The notes below the pieces were generated by a model. It did not search any database. It had not been told where the DNA came from and worked only from the letters and a program-made list of their open reading frames with translations. Position numbers and translations under genes: made by a program. Shown in pieces: positions 24,418 to 35,167 of a stretch of 64,000 nucleotides of DNA. Source of the stretch: Cryptomeria japonica (Eukaryota > Streptophyta > Pinopsida > Cupressales > Cupressaceae); the NCBI RefSeq assembly GCF_030272615.1, contig NC_081413.1, forward strand, positions 334,096,302 to 334,160,301. Direction: 5' to 3'. Positions within the stretch are counted from its first letter, which is position 1. Every line of letters starts with the position of its first letter.

Positions 24418-25660
24418 TCATCGTTCTCCCAGTTCAGACTGTATGAGTAGTGACTTTACTGCTTGATCAGGGACAATTGAATAAATTTTACTCTTCATGA
24501 TGTAATGTCTAAACTTCTTGACTGCTCTTACCAATGCAAAGGCTTGTTTTTCAAGAGTAGAATATCTAACCTCAACACTCTTAAAGGGAGAACTCATAAA
24601 TGTAATAGGCTTCTCATCTCTTGCTTGCCTCTGCATCAAAATAGCTGCTCCTAAGTGTAGTGAAGCAAAAGAATATATGTAAAATGGAAATGTATAATCT
24701 GGGCTAGTTAGTACAGGGGCTTCAGTGATGGATTTCTTGATCTGGGTGAAAGCCTCTTTTGCTTCAGTTATCCACTCGACCTTAGCATTCTTTTTCTTCA
24801 TTTCATTCAAAGGCTTGACTATTTCTGCAAATCCAGTAATGAATTTTCTCACAAAATTGATCTTTCTGAAGAAAGATCTCATCTCTTTTTTAATACCAGG
24901 CATTTGTATTTTTAATAATGCTTCTACCCGATCTAGGTCTATAGAGATCCCCCTCTTAGAAATTACATGGCCCAGTAACTTTCCTTCAGCCACTCCAAAC
25001 ACACATTTCTTGGGATTAAGGGAAATCCCATATCTCCTACACCTTTCTAACACCTTTATGAGATGGTCTGGGTGATCTTCCCTGATTTTAGAAAATATCG
25101 TCAAATCATCCATATAAATCATAATGCATTTTCCAATCAGTTCTTTGAATGTTGTGTCCATTGCTCACTAGAAGGTTTGCCCCAGCATTAATTAATCCAA
25201 ATGCCATTCTTTTATACGCATACGTTCCCCACTTTGTTGTAAATGTCATCTTCATACGATCTTCATAATTTACCAACACCTGGTTATATCCTGAATAACC
25301 ATCTAAAAAAGACATCATTTGTGAACCATTCACAATTTGTAACACTTCATCCAAAGAAGGGAGTGGGTAATTATCTTTTTCAGAAGCTTTGTTAAGATTA
25401 CGAAAATCTACACAAAGCCGTATTTCTCCATTCTTTTTCTGTACCGATACTAGATTAGCAACCCAAGTAGAATGTCATACTGGAAAAATTATCTTAGCGG
25501 AAAGTAACTTTTGCACTTCCTTGAAGATCAAAGGTTCTATCAGTGCATTGACAGGACGTTGTTTTTGCCTGAAGGGTTTTATGTTTCGCTTTAGGGGAAT
25601 CACATGGGTGATAATCATTGTATCAAATGTCTTTAAATATTCATACCCCCATGCTATTAC
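24418..25660 (-). pseudogene. gypsy reverse transcriptase and degenerate RNase H
   Basis: RT begins near 25660 (ITHVIPLKRNIKPFRQKQRP) and passes a TGA at 25475 where relatives have Arg (CGA). It continues with RLCVDFRNLNKAS, SFLDGYSGYNQ and AFGLINAGA. One frame change near 25170 leads into the frame with the catalytic YMDD at 25105-25116. The following RNase H keeps Glu in YSTLEKQA (residue 204 from ATG 25161) and Asp in VPDQAVKSL (232), but Phe165 (YSFASLHLG) replaces the first catalytic Asp of the usual TDAS motif. The native RNase H is therefore probably inactive. The frame ends at a TGA where relatives read ERRGKW. Confidence 0.9.
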
Positions 25661-26098
25661 ATCGATGAATTCTTTCAAGATCTGTATCAGCTTTTCTCTT
25701 TTGCCTTGAGTGCAAATATTCCCAATATAAACAATTTTCTCTTGCCCTTCAGGACCAATATTATGAGGCTCGTATTTTCCAGCATCCAAGTCGGTTGTTA
25801 ATCTCTCTTTTACTCTCAGATCCGAATCGAAAAGTCTCTCCAAGGTGACCATCCCTTTAGGAATAACATTGGTTGGCAAATTCAAAATATCCATGTTACC
25901 TTCGTTATTGAAATCATCAAATTTATCTTCCTCATTAATTATTTGATCTTCAAAAGCCCCCAAATTGGCGAGAAAGGCTAAGATATGGGCATCGTCCAAG
26001 AAAACATGGAAATGTTTGATATTATCAAGCACCATAGGTGCAGAGATTAATTCCACCGAAAACTCCTTTAAAGGGGATTGGCTTACTGGTTCTAATGT

Positions 26099-26476
26099 AC
26101 TAGCAGCTACGGCCAGTGCATCGGGTATCCCGTTTACTTTCCTAGGTACCAATTGAATGTCAAAAGCTTCAAAATCTTCAATTAGATCCCACACTCTATT
26201 CCGATATGCCGCTAACCTCTTGTCATGGCATGTGTACTGGCTTCGCACTTTTTTAACCACCAACTCTGAATCTCCTTGCACTTTTAAACACTTTGCTCCT
26301 TTCTTATGAGCGAAAAGTAATCCTCTAATTAAAGCTTTGTACTCTGTTACGTTATTGGTACAAGGGAATTGAAGTCGGTAAGAAGCTAAAAGAGTTTTGC
26401 CTTTTGGGTTGGTTAACTCTACGCCTGCTCCGCTGCCTTGTTTGGATCTTGACCAATCAAAATTTAAAAACCATAT
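26099..26476 (-). pseudogene. Additional RNase H domain placed before RT
   Basis: In the frame opening at 26506, residues 11-136 form an RNase H of the acquired type. Asp17 (FLNFDWS), Glu55 (NNVTEYKAL), Asp79 (VQGDSELVV) and Asp129 (NGIPDALA) give the complete D-E-D-D set. An extra RNase H (aRNH) marks the Tat/Ogre lineage of plant Ty3/gypsy elements. In the angiosperm Ogre/Retand members I know, it stands after RT-RNase H and before integrase; here it stands between protease and RT. The Gly after the first Asp is replaced by Trp. The domain is in the same frame as protease and RT, with a TAA near 26586 before it. Confidence 0.88.
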
Positions 26477-26650
26477 TTCATCTTTTGGTTTCTTCATATT
26501 TTTCACCTTTGGGTCAATGATTAGGTTATCTTCTGGCGGGAATTGTTGCTCTTTAATCTCGAGATCTTGTGATAGCTGAATTTGTTAAACTTTTGGTTGT
26601 ATAAACACTTCGGTAACTTTAGGAACAACTGGTTCTGATTGAGGTTGGAG

Positions 26651-27655
26651 CTAATATAGTGTTTTTTCTCTCTCTTTCTCAAGAGGGATACCTCCCTTCT
26701 CATCTATGACAATCTCAGCTGCAAGAATCTCCTGTTTGGATTCTCTAGGTAAGGGAACCTTACTTATAGGGCCCATTGTCTGGGGCTCTATTCCTTTGCA
26801 AGTTAGACATTGAACTTCCCAAATATTAATGGTGTGCTTATCTTCTTTGCATGGAATTGAACTCATTAATTTTTTAATCTCATTCTGACATGGGATACAT
26901 GAGACTTCCGAGTGCTCTTCATGATGTATCCGACACCATTTCGAAAGCAATAAATCTTGTATTTTCATAGCGTCTCCCAATAGGCAAATTCCTTGTTGTA
27001 TTGCTGTAGTAAACTCTTTGACCTGTCTTCCATATGTGGTCTTGTCTATTTGAGATAATTGGGGAGGAGTCGGTGCAGAGAAAGTAAGAATCTCATTGAC
27101 TCTGTAAACCCCTGGGCTTACCTCAGCAAACACCACTTCATTAAGAGCACCATAGTCGATGACCAATTTCTTCAATTTAGGTTCACTATCAATTTGGATC
27201 TGGTTGCTCACCCCCTTCCAAGGAAGCCATAAGTAGGTAAAACAAGTTGAGAAATATCCTCCCAATGTCTTGGACCAATCTCTACTGAGGAGCATCCCAT
27301 ATACTTCTGGAATATCTACGACTTGAATGTCAATATAGCGAGATATTCGAGGATCAGCGCCCAACTGTATGTATACATCTTTCAATTCTTCGATGACATT
27401 AACCTCTGTTTTGTCTAATTGTACTACCTTACTATTTGCCCATACCACTTGAAGTCCAAGTTGTTGGCATATAGAGTAAGGCATTATGTTTCCTGAAGCT
27501 CTTAAGTCCACCAAACAGTTATGTAAATTCTTCCCACATATCTTCAAACTTAGTAAAAATGGTGGATTTTCTATTGCATCATTACTAATGTTAGCGTTAA
27601 CTTCATTAAAATCCGCCATCTTAACCTCATTACTTTGTGACTCTAACATCTCCAA
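26651..27655 (-). pseudogene. gypsy protease region with second CHHC-type knuckle
   Basis: The aspartic protease core NCLVDLRASGNIMPYSICQQLG lies near 27460-27520; Arg replaces the Gly of the usual D-x-G-A-S, which probably kills activity. DIPEVYGMLLSRDW follows as in retroviral-type proteases of Tat and Athila elements. Near 26880-26950 is KWCRIHHEEHSEVSC, a C-x2-H-x4-H-x4-C pattern that may bind zinc. A similar one occurs upstream in gag. The frame is open for 334 codons and continuous with gag upstream and the extra RNase H downstream. Confidence 0.8.
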
Positions 27656-29569
27656 CTTCCTAAGGAGAGCCTTCTTCTATTCGGGGCAATATCTCAATAC
27701 TTCCATTAAGGACATAGTAGTGGCAGTCCTTTCCATCTCTTTAGTAACATCAAATGATCCTTTCAAAACATAATCTTGTCCCTGAACTTGTTTAGGGCGT
27801 GTTCCTTGGAAAGATTGAGGTGGACGAGGATTGTTTCTTGCATTAGCGTCCGGAGGTACAAACCTGCCTGTTGGGGGAGGTGGCTCTGTTAACGAAGCCT
27901 TGCCTTGACTTCTAAGATTATAGTTGTTCCTGGTCTAAAAGGCCTGAGCATCGTATACACATGGTTCACCATCAGCTTTAGCTTGGAACTCTTTACATAA
28001 GAAAGTATCAACCAGCAGGGCAGTATTAACCTTATCTGGTTCATCATTGGAACAATCTTTGGGCTGAGAGTCAGCTTGAGCAATTCTTAGGATTTTCTCA
28101 AACTGTGCACAATTAACCTCAGAATGGGAAGCTGTGTCATGCAACCTACACCAATTTGTTAGTAGATTCATATCAACAAGGTTAACACTTTGTGTGTGAT
28201 TTGGGTTATCCTGTGCATCCGGGTGGTCAGGGTTCACTCCACTGTTATTTGGACCCGTATTCCATTGCCTATTTTAAGGTTTATTATTGTACCTTTGGTT
28301 CTGGTTCTGGTTATTGTAGTTTTGCTGATTGTTGTAGGGTTGGGATTGATTATATCCTCCTGGAGGATTCATCTTTAGCTAGCTCAAGTCTGAAGTAACT
28401 TGTGAGATCATTTTCTTTAAAGCCTCTACTTTAGCAGATATATGGGATCCTTGATTCTTAGATGTTGTAGTTGGAACTTGGTTTGTTGGATGCATATTGT
28501 CAAATTGTTGATTTCCAGCTTGCGGCTAACCAGCGTACTATGTCTAAGTGGGAATGTTATTGGTACCATTTTGCCAAGTCAATGCTTGAGCTATGAACTA
28601 TTGACTTGCTTGTGGTTAGGGTGCATAAATTGGCATGGGGTTCATTGTTGGGGCACCGACAGGTAGAGACGAGGGTATACCTGGGAGTTGATTGTAATTT
28701 CCTTGATTCACTCCTGTGGGTAGGTTATACCCAATCCCTCCTGGGGTTTTATTCAACTCTTGGTTCATGCTAATTGATAATGTGAAGACCTTCGCTAAGG
28801 TATCCCTTTGATCTTGAGGAACACTCTTTTTAATGAACATAGCAGTTCAAGGGTCAATAGCTCTCAGATATGAGTCGATGGCTACGTTAGGTGCTACTTG
28901 GTAAGGGGCTTGAAGCCTCTTGAATGCCCTTTGGAAGTTGGTATTAAAGGTCGTTAATGGCTCATTTGGCAATTTCTTTAGAGAAGCAAACTGATGATAT
29001 AAAGACCCAGGGTCTACATACACTCAGAATTGATCAATGAAGGCCTTCTCCAAAATATCCCAACTTGTGATGGAGTTTGCTGGTAGGGTTAAGTACCAAT
29101 TGTATTCATTCTCCCCAAGTGAATATGGGAAGATTCTACATACTACATCTTGATGTTCAATATGATTCCGAACAACCGCATCTTTGAATGCTTCAATATG
29201 TTCATTAGCCGTTCGTCCGCCTAGATAGTAAAATTTGTTGCAAAATTTATCAGGGTTTCTAGGTAGATCATGTATACCTCTTGGTATGGTTCCTAACGGT
29301 GTAGTGTCTTGGTTGAAGTAAGCCATCGAAGGTAACAATGGTGAACGTTGCATTATGAAAGGTGCAGCAATAGGCTAAGGACTGGGGATTAGTTGGTTTC
29401 TTACGTTGGGTATGGATGACTGTACTGGTGAGGATGTTGAGGGTTGTTTCTTAACTTTGTCCTTCTTCCTCATAGTGGCAGGTCCTAATTCAACTAAGTC
29501 AGATGGTGAAGAACCACTCCTTAAGACTCGATGGAATCTCTCAGGAGAAAAAGATGATATACAATCCAA
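27656..29569 (-). pseudogene. gypsy gag
   Basis: ATG at 29569 lies about 60 bp after the PBS and opens the gag-pol frame, which stays in register as far as RT. The Retrotrans_gag domain spans about 28850-29350 (FCNKFYYLGG, EHIEAFKDAV, RIFPYSLGENEYNWYLTLP, SWDILEKAFIDQF). It is broken by stops near 29021 and 28841. After a Gln/Pro/Asn-rich linker, TNWCRLHDTASHSEVNC (about 28095-28150) gives a C-x2-H-x5-H-x4-C motif in place of a classical CCHC knuckle. Stops also occur near 28380 and 27935. Gag would form the particle around the element RNA. Confidence 0.85.
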
Positions 29570-29630
29570 CTTAGTACCTCAATTACCTAGAAATACCAAA
29601 TGCGGTTTACCTATGGGGGGGTTTAGTGTG

Positions 29631-29649
29631 GGCCCTTCTTCTAGCGCCA
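29631..29649 (-). other. Primer-binding site of the 18.7-kb element
   Basis: On the minus strand, TGGCGCTAGAAGAAGGGCC starts five bases after the LTR end at 29655. It begins TGG, as a tRNA 3' CCA complement must. I recall TGGCGC-type sites as common in Tat elements but have not identified the tRNA. Confidence 0.7.
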
Positions 29650-30691
29650 GGTTCTATTGACGCGTGTTTTGACACACTCACCAACAGTCAGGTAGTTTAT
29701 GCAAACACTCACCACCTCTCCTGAAAAGTAACGGGTTCGGAAGAACTCACTACCCCAAGGTCTCTATAGTCGGGTCTTGACGGTGATGGATAGCCCAATG
29801 GCCGATGTAGTTATACCTGTAAAGGGGCCTGCTGGTTAAAACTAAATCCCGTTGGTGTATGAGCAATTGTACTTCCTTTTTTTGTATTTTTGCAATTTAA
29901 GACTCTCTGGGGAAAGAAAATATGAAGAGTAAGGGAAACAAGAAAGTAACAATAAGGACCAATATAATGACAACTTAATGAATTATCCAATTAATTCCCT
30001 GTAATCCAAGCAATTATCAAATATTATCCAAGTTAGCATTCAACAACGAACATCCAGCAAACCTGCAAAATCATCAATTTTACAAACCTATTCACATAAA
30101 AATCATCAACAATATGGCCTATCGCAATAATTCTCATACACCACTGTCGTGCGCAATATGATTCATAAAGTGATAGACAAAAAGATTAAACCATGTTGCT
30201 AACTCTAAATAATAGACGTTACCAAATTACAAAGAACAATTTGGTAGAATATAAAGTAGATTAGGCAATCTACGAGTTGCTTTTCATATTAATCTCCATG
30301 AATGTATAATAGAAATAAATCAAACTTTTTAACAATCTGAAAAATACTCTAAAATCTCTAATTGGACCTCAAATCATCAATTCATGGACCCTTACAAATG
30401 AATTCAACTTCTCAATTTATAGAAGTTCTTTCACCCTATTATTTAGGAAATAACTCTACCCTAAATTAAGAACTAAGAAAAAGGAGTCGCAGTTAACTTG
30501 CAAGTTTCTGCTTGGACACTCCGCCTAACAACTACAAAACTGACACTGCATGAGTATTACGAAGACCATGCTGGGTGAGCCACGTTTTCCTAATCATGCA
30601 GAATTTCTTTCAAAATTGGGACTTGAGTGAGAGGAGCAGTTTTGAAATCAAGAAAAAGCTTTTCTATCTTTACCAATTCTGATAATATCCT

Positions 30692-33600
30692 TTATTTCTT
30701 GGTAAAAGCCTTATAATTTTCCATTATACATGCAACTGCTTGGGCTAGTGGATTATCCACATGCTTAATTCTAAATTTATATTTCTTCAAAGCCTCATCT
30801 GCATGTGTTCCCTATTCCTCTAACTCCTTCACTGTGTCTGCCACCTCTTGACACTGAGTAATCAAATGTGTGTATCTATCCATTAGGGCGGCATCGAACT
30901 CGGCAGCAGGTCCTAGGTTTTGTGCTTCATATGCATCCCATTGATTCAAAACTCGTTGCTGGTCCATTATTCTAGTATTAGCTATTCTGATGCCAAAAGG
31001 CCCCAATACATTTATCACAAAATTCTCATACGACAAAATCTCTCTGAGGAGAGGGTCCTGAATATCAGTAATCTCCTTGGCATACTGCTGATACATCTCT
31101 ACTTTCAACTCTAGAATGTATACATAGGATTGTAGATTCTCACAACTATCCCCTCCTAAGAGGTCCTCTTGTATTATCAGCTCTTCTCCTAAACGTAGTA
31201 TCCTTTTAAAAATTTGGAGTTGCTTATTAAAGGTGTTCACTTTCCGCTCCCATTGTGTGGAACAGGTTGCCAAAGATCCTCCTGCCTGTACCACCTTAAA
31301 GTATATTTCCATCGTGTTCTATAAAAATAATCTAATCTTAGCTGCATTTGTTTGAGCCCAAGATTTGGTGGCCGCAACTACTCATCTTACTTCCAGTAGT
31401 GCCTTTACATCTCCTTCTGGCAAGGATGAGGTTGAAGGCAGGTCATCCATCTTAGAGGAGTCCAAAGGCTTGCACATTTCTACCAGGAGATCTTTGTATT
31501 GTCCAAGCTATTCTTTAAGTTCTACATTTGAACTATGCTCATTTTCTACGCGCCCTCTGACAACACTTGTGGCTAGCTCCAATGTATCCAACTCTCCCCA
31601 CTTCGTTTGCTTACCTAGGTTTGCCTGTGATACTTGGTACTTGGGAGAAGCTTGTCCTTCGGCCTGTGATGGAACTGCCACATCTGCAATCACTTCACCG
31701 GAACTAGTTTTTGACGGGTGGTGAACCATATTTAACTTCTTAATCTTTGGCAGTTCCTCGGTGATTGCTTGTTGTAGAGTGACCTTTGGAAGCTCTGCTT
31801 TTCTCCTTTTCTTTCCAAAGGTAAACTCTAACCATTATGGTATATCTTCAGTTTTGTCACCTTGATGTGACATGATCTCAGTTGTTATAACATGCACCTC
31901 TACCTGCTCCTCTAGCTGCTCTTCTTCTTCAGCTCCCGTTTGGCTAGGAACTTGGAATGATGAAATTTGGTGGGCTAAGTTAGCTTGGAGAGTTTTTTGT
32001 TTGTGTAACTCTCCTAGCTTACCACTAACTTCTTCATTGAATGCTATTTCCTCATTCCCTAGGTCCATCTCTCTTTGGCCAGCTTCTATATCCTTAAGCA
32101 AATCCTCTTGGTCTTGAGGAGTCAGGACCAACCTTTGATTCAGGATATCTTCTGCTTCACCTCCTTCTTTCTCACTAACCAGAAGTTGTTGTTGGTCGAG
32201 GTCCTCTTCCTCTTGGTCAGAGTTAGACTCGACATTTCTAATATTCACTTTCTCAGTAGTAGGTGTAAAACCTTGCACTCTGGGGTGCCCTATAGATACA
32301 TTAACAATTGATGGTGTGGGAGCAGCGGTGTCTGAAGGACCTGTTGTACCTATGGAGGGTGGCTGAGCAGGAACCTCCTTGGTGGCTTCTACGTTCTCTT
32401 CTTGTCTCTGGGTACCCTCCTCTTTGGTGTGGCCTATAGTGGTCCTTGGTGGGAGAATTTTAGCAAGTGGAACCATGCCTAGCCCATCAGTCACCCCTGA
32501 GTCTGCAGCCTTTTTCAGCAGTTCGGACTCCCTCATCTTTTCCTAAAGTTTCTTTAACAAATCTTCAGTACTCTCTTGTGGCTCATTTTCCTCACCTGGG
32601 TCAGTGGAGGTATTTTGCCTTGAGGCTGACCTTGTCTTTCTGGCGTACTCCTTGTGGCCTCTTGACTAAGGTACCCCTGATGTGGATTCCTTTTGTTTCA
32701 CCTTTGATACGCTCGGCCTTACCCTCTGGCTCAACCATTGCTTTGTCCTGTTGATGATCACCTAGGAAATATTTTCCATATCTGTCTCCTCGCTTGCAAA
32801 CCATTTTATTGGGGAGAGGGGCCTCTTGTCTATCCCTGATTCTTTATAAATTGGATCGAGTAACTCTCCATCATCCCTCAGGTCATTAGGGAGGTTGGTC
32901 TCGATGCCAAAGTCTCTTATCTGCGGTACGGACAACCTGTTATAATTCTTCTCCCTGACTTCAAAGTTGTCCTGCAAATTGGCCCAAAAGTCTTCCAAGT
33001 TGGACCTATGCCCCTCATATGCCTTAGGCATATCTTGCTTAAGCTTCCCGTAGGGATCATAAAACTCCCTAGTATGATTATATTCTTTCAGGTTCAAATC
33101 CTGAAGCTCTTCCTCGGCTGATTTCGCCACTTGTATTTTACAGTAGGTGAAGTACCCAATGGACACCGAGAAATCAATTCCTGTCTTATGCTTCGATGAT
33201 TTGAGTGATTGGAGGCCTACAGGATGTCTCACATATTCCAACAAGATCACCCTATCATTGCAGTAACGAGGCAACAGCATTGGATTCCCTGTGAATCCAC
33301 TAACTCTGATGTAGGTGGAATGTGGGTTCTAGATGAACCAACACGCCCACTCCCGTATGATAGCCATAGGCTCAGGGCTAATCTAGTATCCTGTGTCTCC
33401 AGTCAACTTAATAATTATAGGGAAGATAAAAGCATCGTTAACCCTCTTAAAGCGTGTCTTTACATTTGTCAGAGTGACCTGGGAATAATATTCCCATATC
33501 TTCTTCTGTCCCTCTTTCTATCCTAATTGCCCATCCACTTGTAGGCCTGGGAATTTTCCAGCTCTGGCAGCTACCTAGATGACATATGATGTGAAGAAGA

Positions 33601-34321
33601 ATTTATGTGTTTGCTGCACTTCTTTCATTTTCCTACAGATATTGTTAGAGAGGATCTGTGGCTAGTCAAATTATTGTTTCCCTATCAGAATGGTGGTCAT
33701 AAACTGGAACATCCAGGGATGGAAGTGTTTGCAGTCTGGCTTGCCGAAGGCCCTGCTAAGCATGATAATCAACTCCCTCTGAGGCTCTTTGAAGTCGGCC
33801 CTTAGGATCTCTGTAGCCTTTAGCCCTCTTTTCCTCTCCTCTTCCAACCAATTGGTATTCATGTGTCTCTTGCTAGATGATACCTTGTCATTCCATCCCT
33901 TCAATGCCTCTTCTTCAGTTAGTAAGAATGCTTCTTCCCTAGCTGGGATTCCAAAGATGAACCCCAGCATATCTAGAGATAAGTCGATAACAGGTTTTCC
34001 ATTTACATCCGTGCACTTCCTGGTGTCTAGATTGTAGAGTGGGGAAATGGTCATTATAAACTCTGGTGCTTGTAGGGACTGCGGGAATACAGTAGCTTCT
34101 ACAAGACCTAACCTCTTTATTCTTCGATGGAGAGCATCTAGGATAGGTTTATCCAATTGGGTTGCAATATCCCCAATCTCTATGTGTCCCACCTCGGTGT
34201 CTATGACCTATCTAATTTGATCATCCAGCTTCGAAACATGAACCTGTCCTTGATATTGGTACTTCATGGTGGCTGGCAGTCTATCAATTTCTTTGCCCCT
34301 CTTGTTTGCGAATGTGTCCAT
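30692..34321 (-). pseudogene. LTR-resident large ORF, copy in the 5' LTR (unknown protein)
   Basis: From ATG 34321 (after an in-frame TAG, as in the other copy) to TAA 30692 the span is again exactly 3630 bp in one frame. Fifteen stops are present: 34208, 33671, 33662, 33575, 33518, 33383, 33329, 32762, 32666, 32543, 31835, 31508, 31382, 31319 and 30812. Only 33329, 32666 and 31835 (codons 331, 552 and 829) are shared with the other LTR. Because both LTRs are copied from one template at insertion, the frame had no more than about these three breaks then. Order along the protein: globular N-terminal third, acidic low-complexity middle, helical C-terminal third. Position resembles the extra ORF1 upstream of gag in Ogre elements, except that it is inside the LTR. 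Confidence 0.8.
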
Positions 34322-34394
34322 CTAACCCCTGGAACCTGCAGGCCAAACCCAAGTCTTAGTCCTCAATGATGAACATAAATCTTAATCTACTTCA

Positions 34395-35075
34395 AGACTT
34401 CGGGGTCCCGGGGTAGGAATGCAGGAAGGTAACCCGGAACTCTAGGGATCTGGGGTTCCAGGGTAGCATGGAAGTGAAAACCCAGAACTCCGGGGACCCG
34501 GGGTTCGGAGTTAGAAAGGCTATGAAACCCGGAACTCCGGGGACCCAAGGTTCCGAGGTGGAAATGAAGGATGAAACTCGAAACTCTAGGGACCCAGTGT
34601 TTTGAGGTGGATATGGAAGTGAAACTCGGAACTCTGGGGACCTGGGGTTCCAAGGTAGAAACTAGGGCATGCCCAAAAACAAAACAAGAAAGAAAAAAAA
34701 CAACAAAAACAAAAACAAAAGGACAACTAAAAAATAAAAACACGCAAGGAGGGAAGATTCACCAACTTGGTGAATCGAAAAACCAACAAATGCCGAGAGA
34801 GAGAGAGAGCTTCAGAAGACTAGAGGTTTGCGACTTGGAGCTAGGGAGGAGAAGTTCAATTACACAAATGAACTTAAAAGTTCATTAACTTGTATATATA
34901 GCCTCCCGAAAACCCATCCATACGAGAACCAAAAACACGACCTCGGGACTCCGGGGACCCGGGGTTCCGAGGCCAAACGAAAGGGAGAACAAAATGAACT
35001 CAGGACTCTGGGACTTTGGAGTTCCGAGGTCAAAAGACCCAAGACCTCAGGACTCCGGGACTTTGGAGTTCCGAG
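34395..35075. repeat. GC-rich palindromic minisatellite in the 5' LTR
   Basis: It shows the same blocks as in the other LTR (GGAACTCCGGGGACCCGGGG), on both sides of the TATA box. The number of GGGACTCTGGGACT units between about 34985 and 35070 is lower than in the other LTR, which explains part of the length difference. Confidence 0.8.
34893..34900 (-). promoter_or_regulatory. TATA box of the 5' LTR
   Basis: TATATATA is at the position equivalent to 21688-21695. It is the likely core promoter for the element RNA and for the LTR ORF about 570 bp downstream. Confidence 0.6.
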
Positions 35076-35162
35076 GTAAAATTAGAAAGAAAGAAAAAAA
35101 GGAGGGGACCATATTTTGACTCAAGGAGACCAAATGGGGAAACAGATATGCTAGGCATAACA

Positions 35163-35167
35163 AGACC
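35163..35167 (+). repeat. Target-site duplication AGACC (right)
   Basis: AGACC follows the LTR end ...CATAACA and matches 16455-16459. Confidence 0.9.

Larger units (their letters stand above)
16460..35162 (-). mobile_element. Complete 18.7-kb Ty3/gypsy (Tat/Ogre-like) retrotransposon with 5.5-kb LTRs
   Basis: Two long direct repeats, 16460-22006 (5547 bp) and 29655-35162 (5508 bp), flank a 7648-bp interior. The plus-strand ends are TGTT...AACA (TATT in the right copy), and the insertion is bordered by AGACC on both sides. A PBS lies five bases inside the right LTR, so the right LTR is the 5' LTR and transcription runs leftward. The interior encodes gag, protease, an extra RNase H, RT with YMDD, a degenerate second RNase H, and integrase with D, D and E present. 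Each LTR carries a 1210-codon frame. In about the first 210 bp I counted about 11 LTR differences, nearly all transitions, so the insertion is not recent. No clear polypurine tract is visible beside the 3' LTR. Confidence 0.93.
29655..35162 (-). repeat. 5' LTR (5508 bp)
   Basis: It is the copy of 16460-22006. Transcription would start after the TATA box at 34893-34900 and run leftward through the large frame (34321-30692) before reaching the PBS. The 3.6-kb frame therefore lies in R-U5, upstream of gag. The terminal TG on the plus strand has become TA (29655-29656). Confidence 0.93.
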
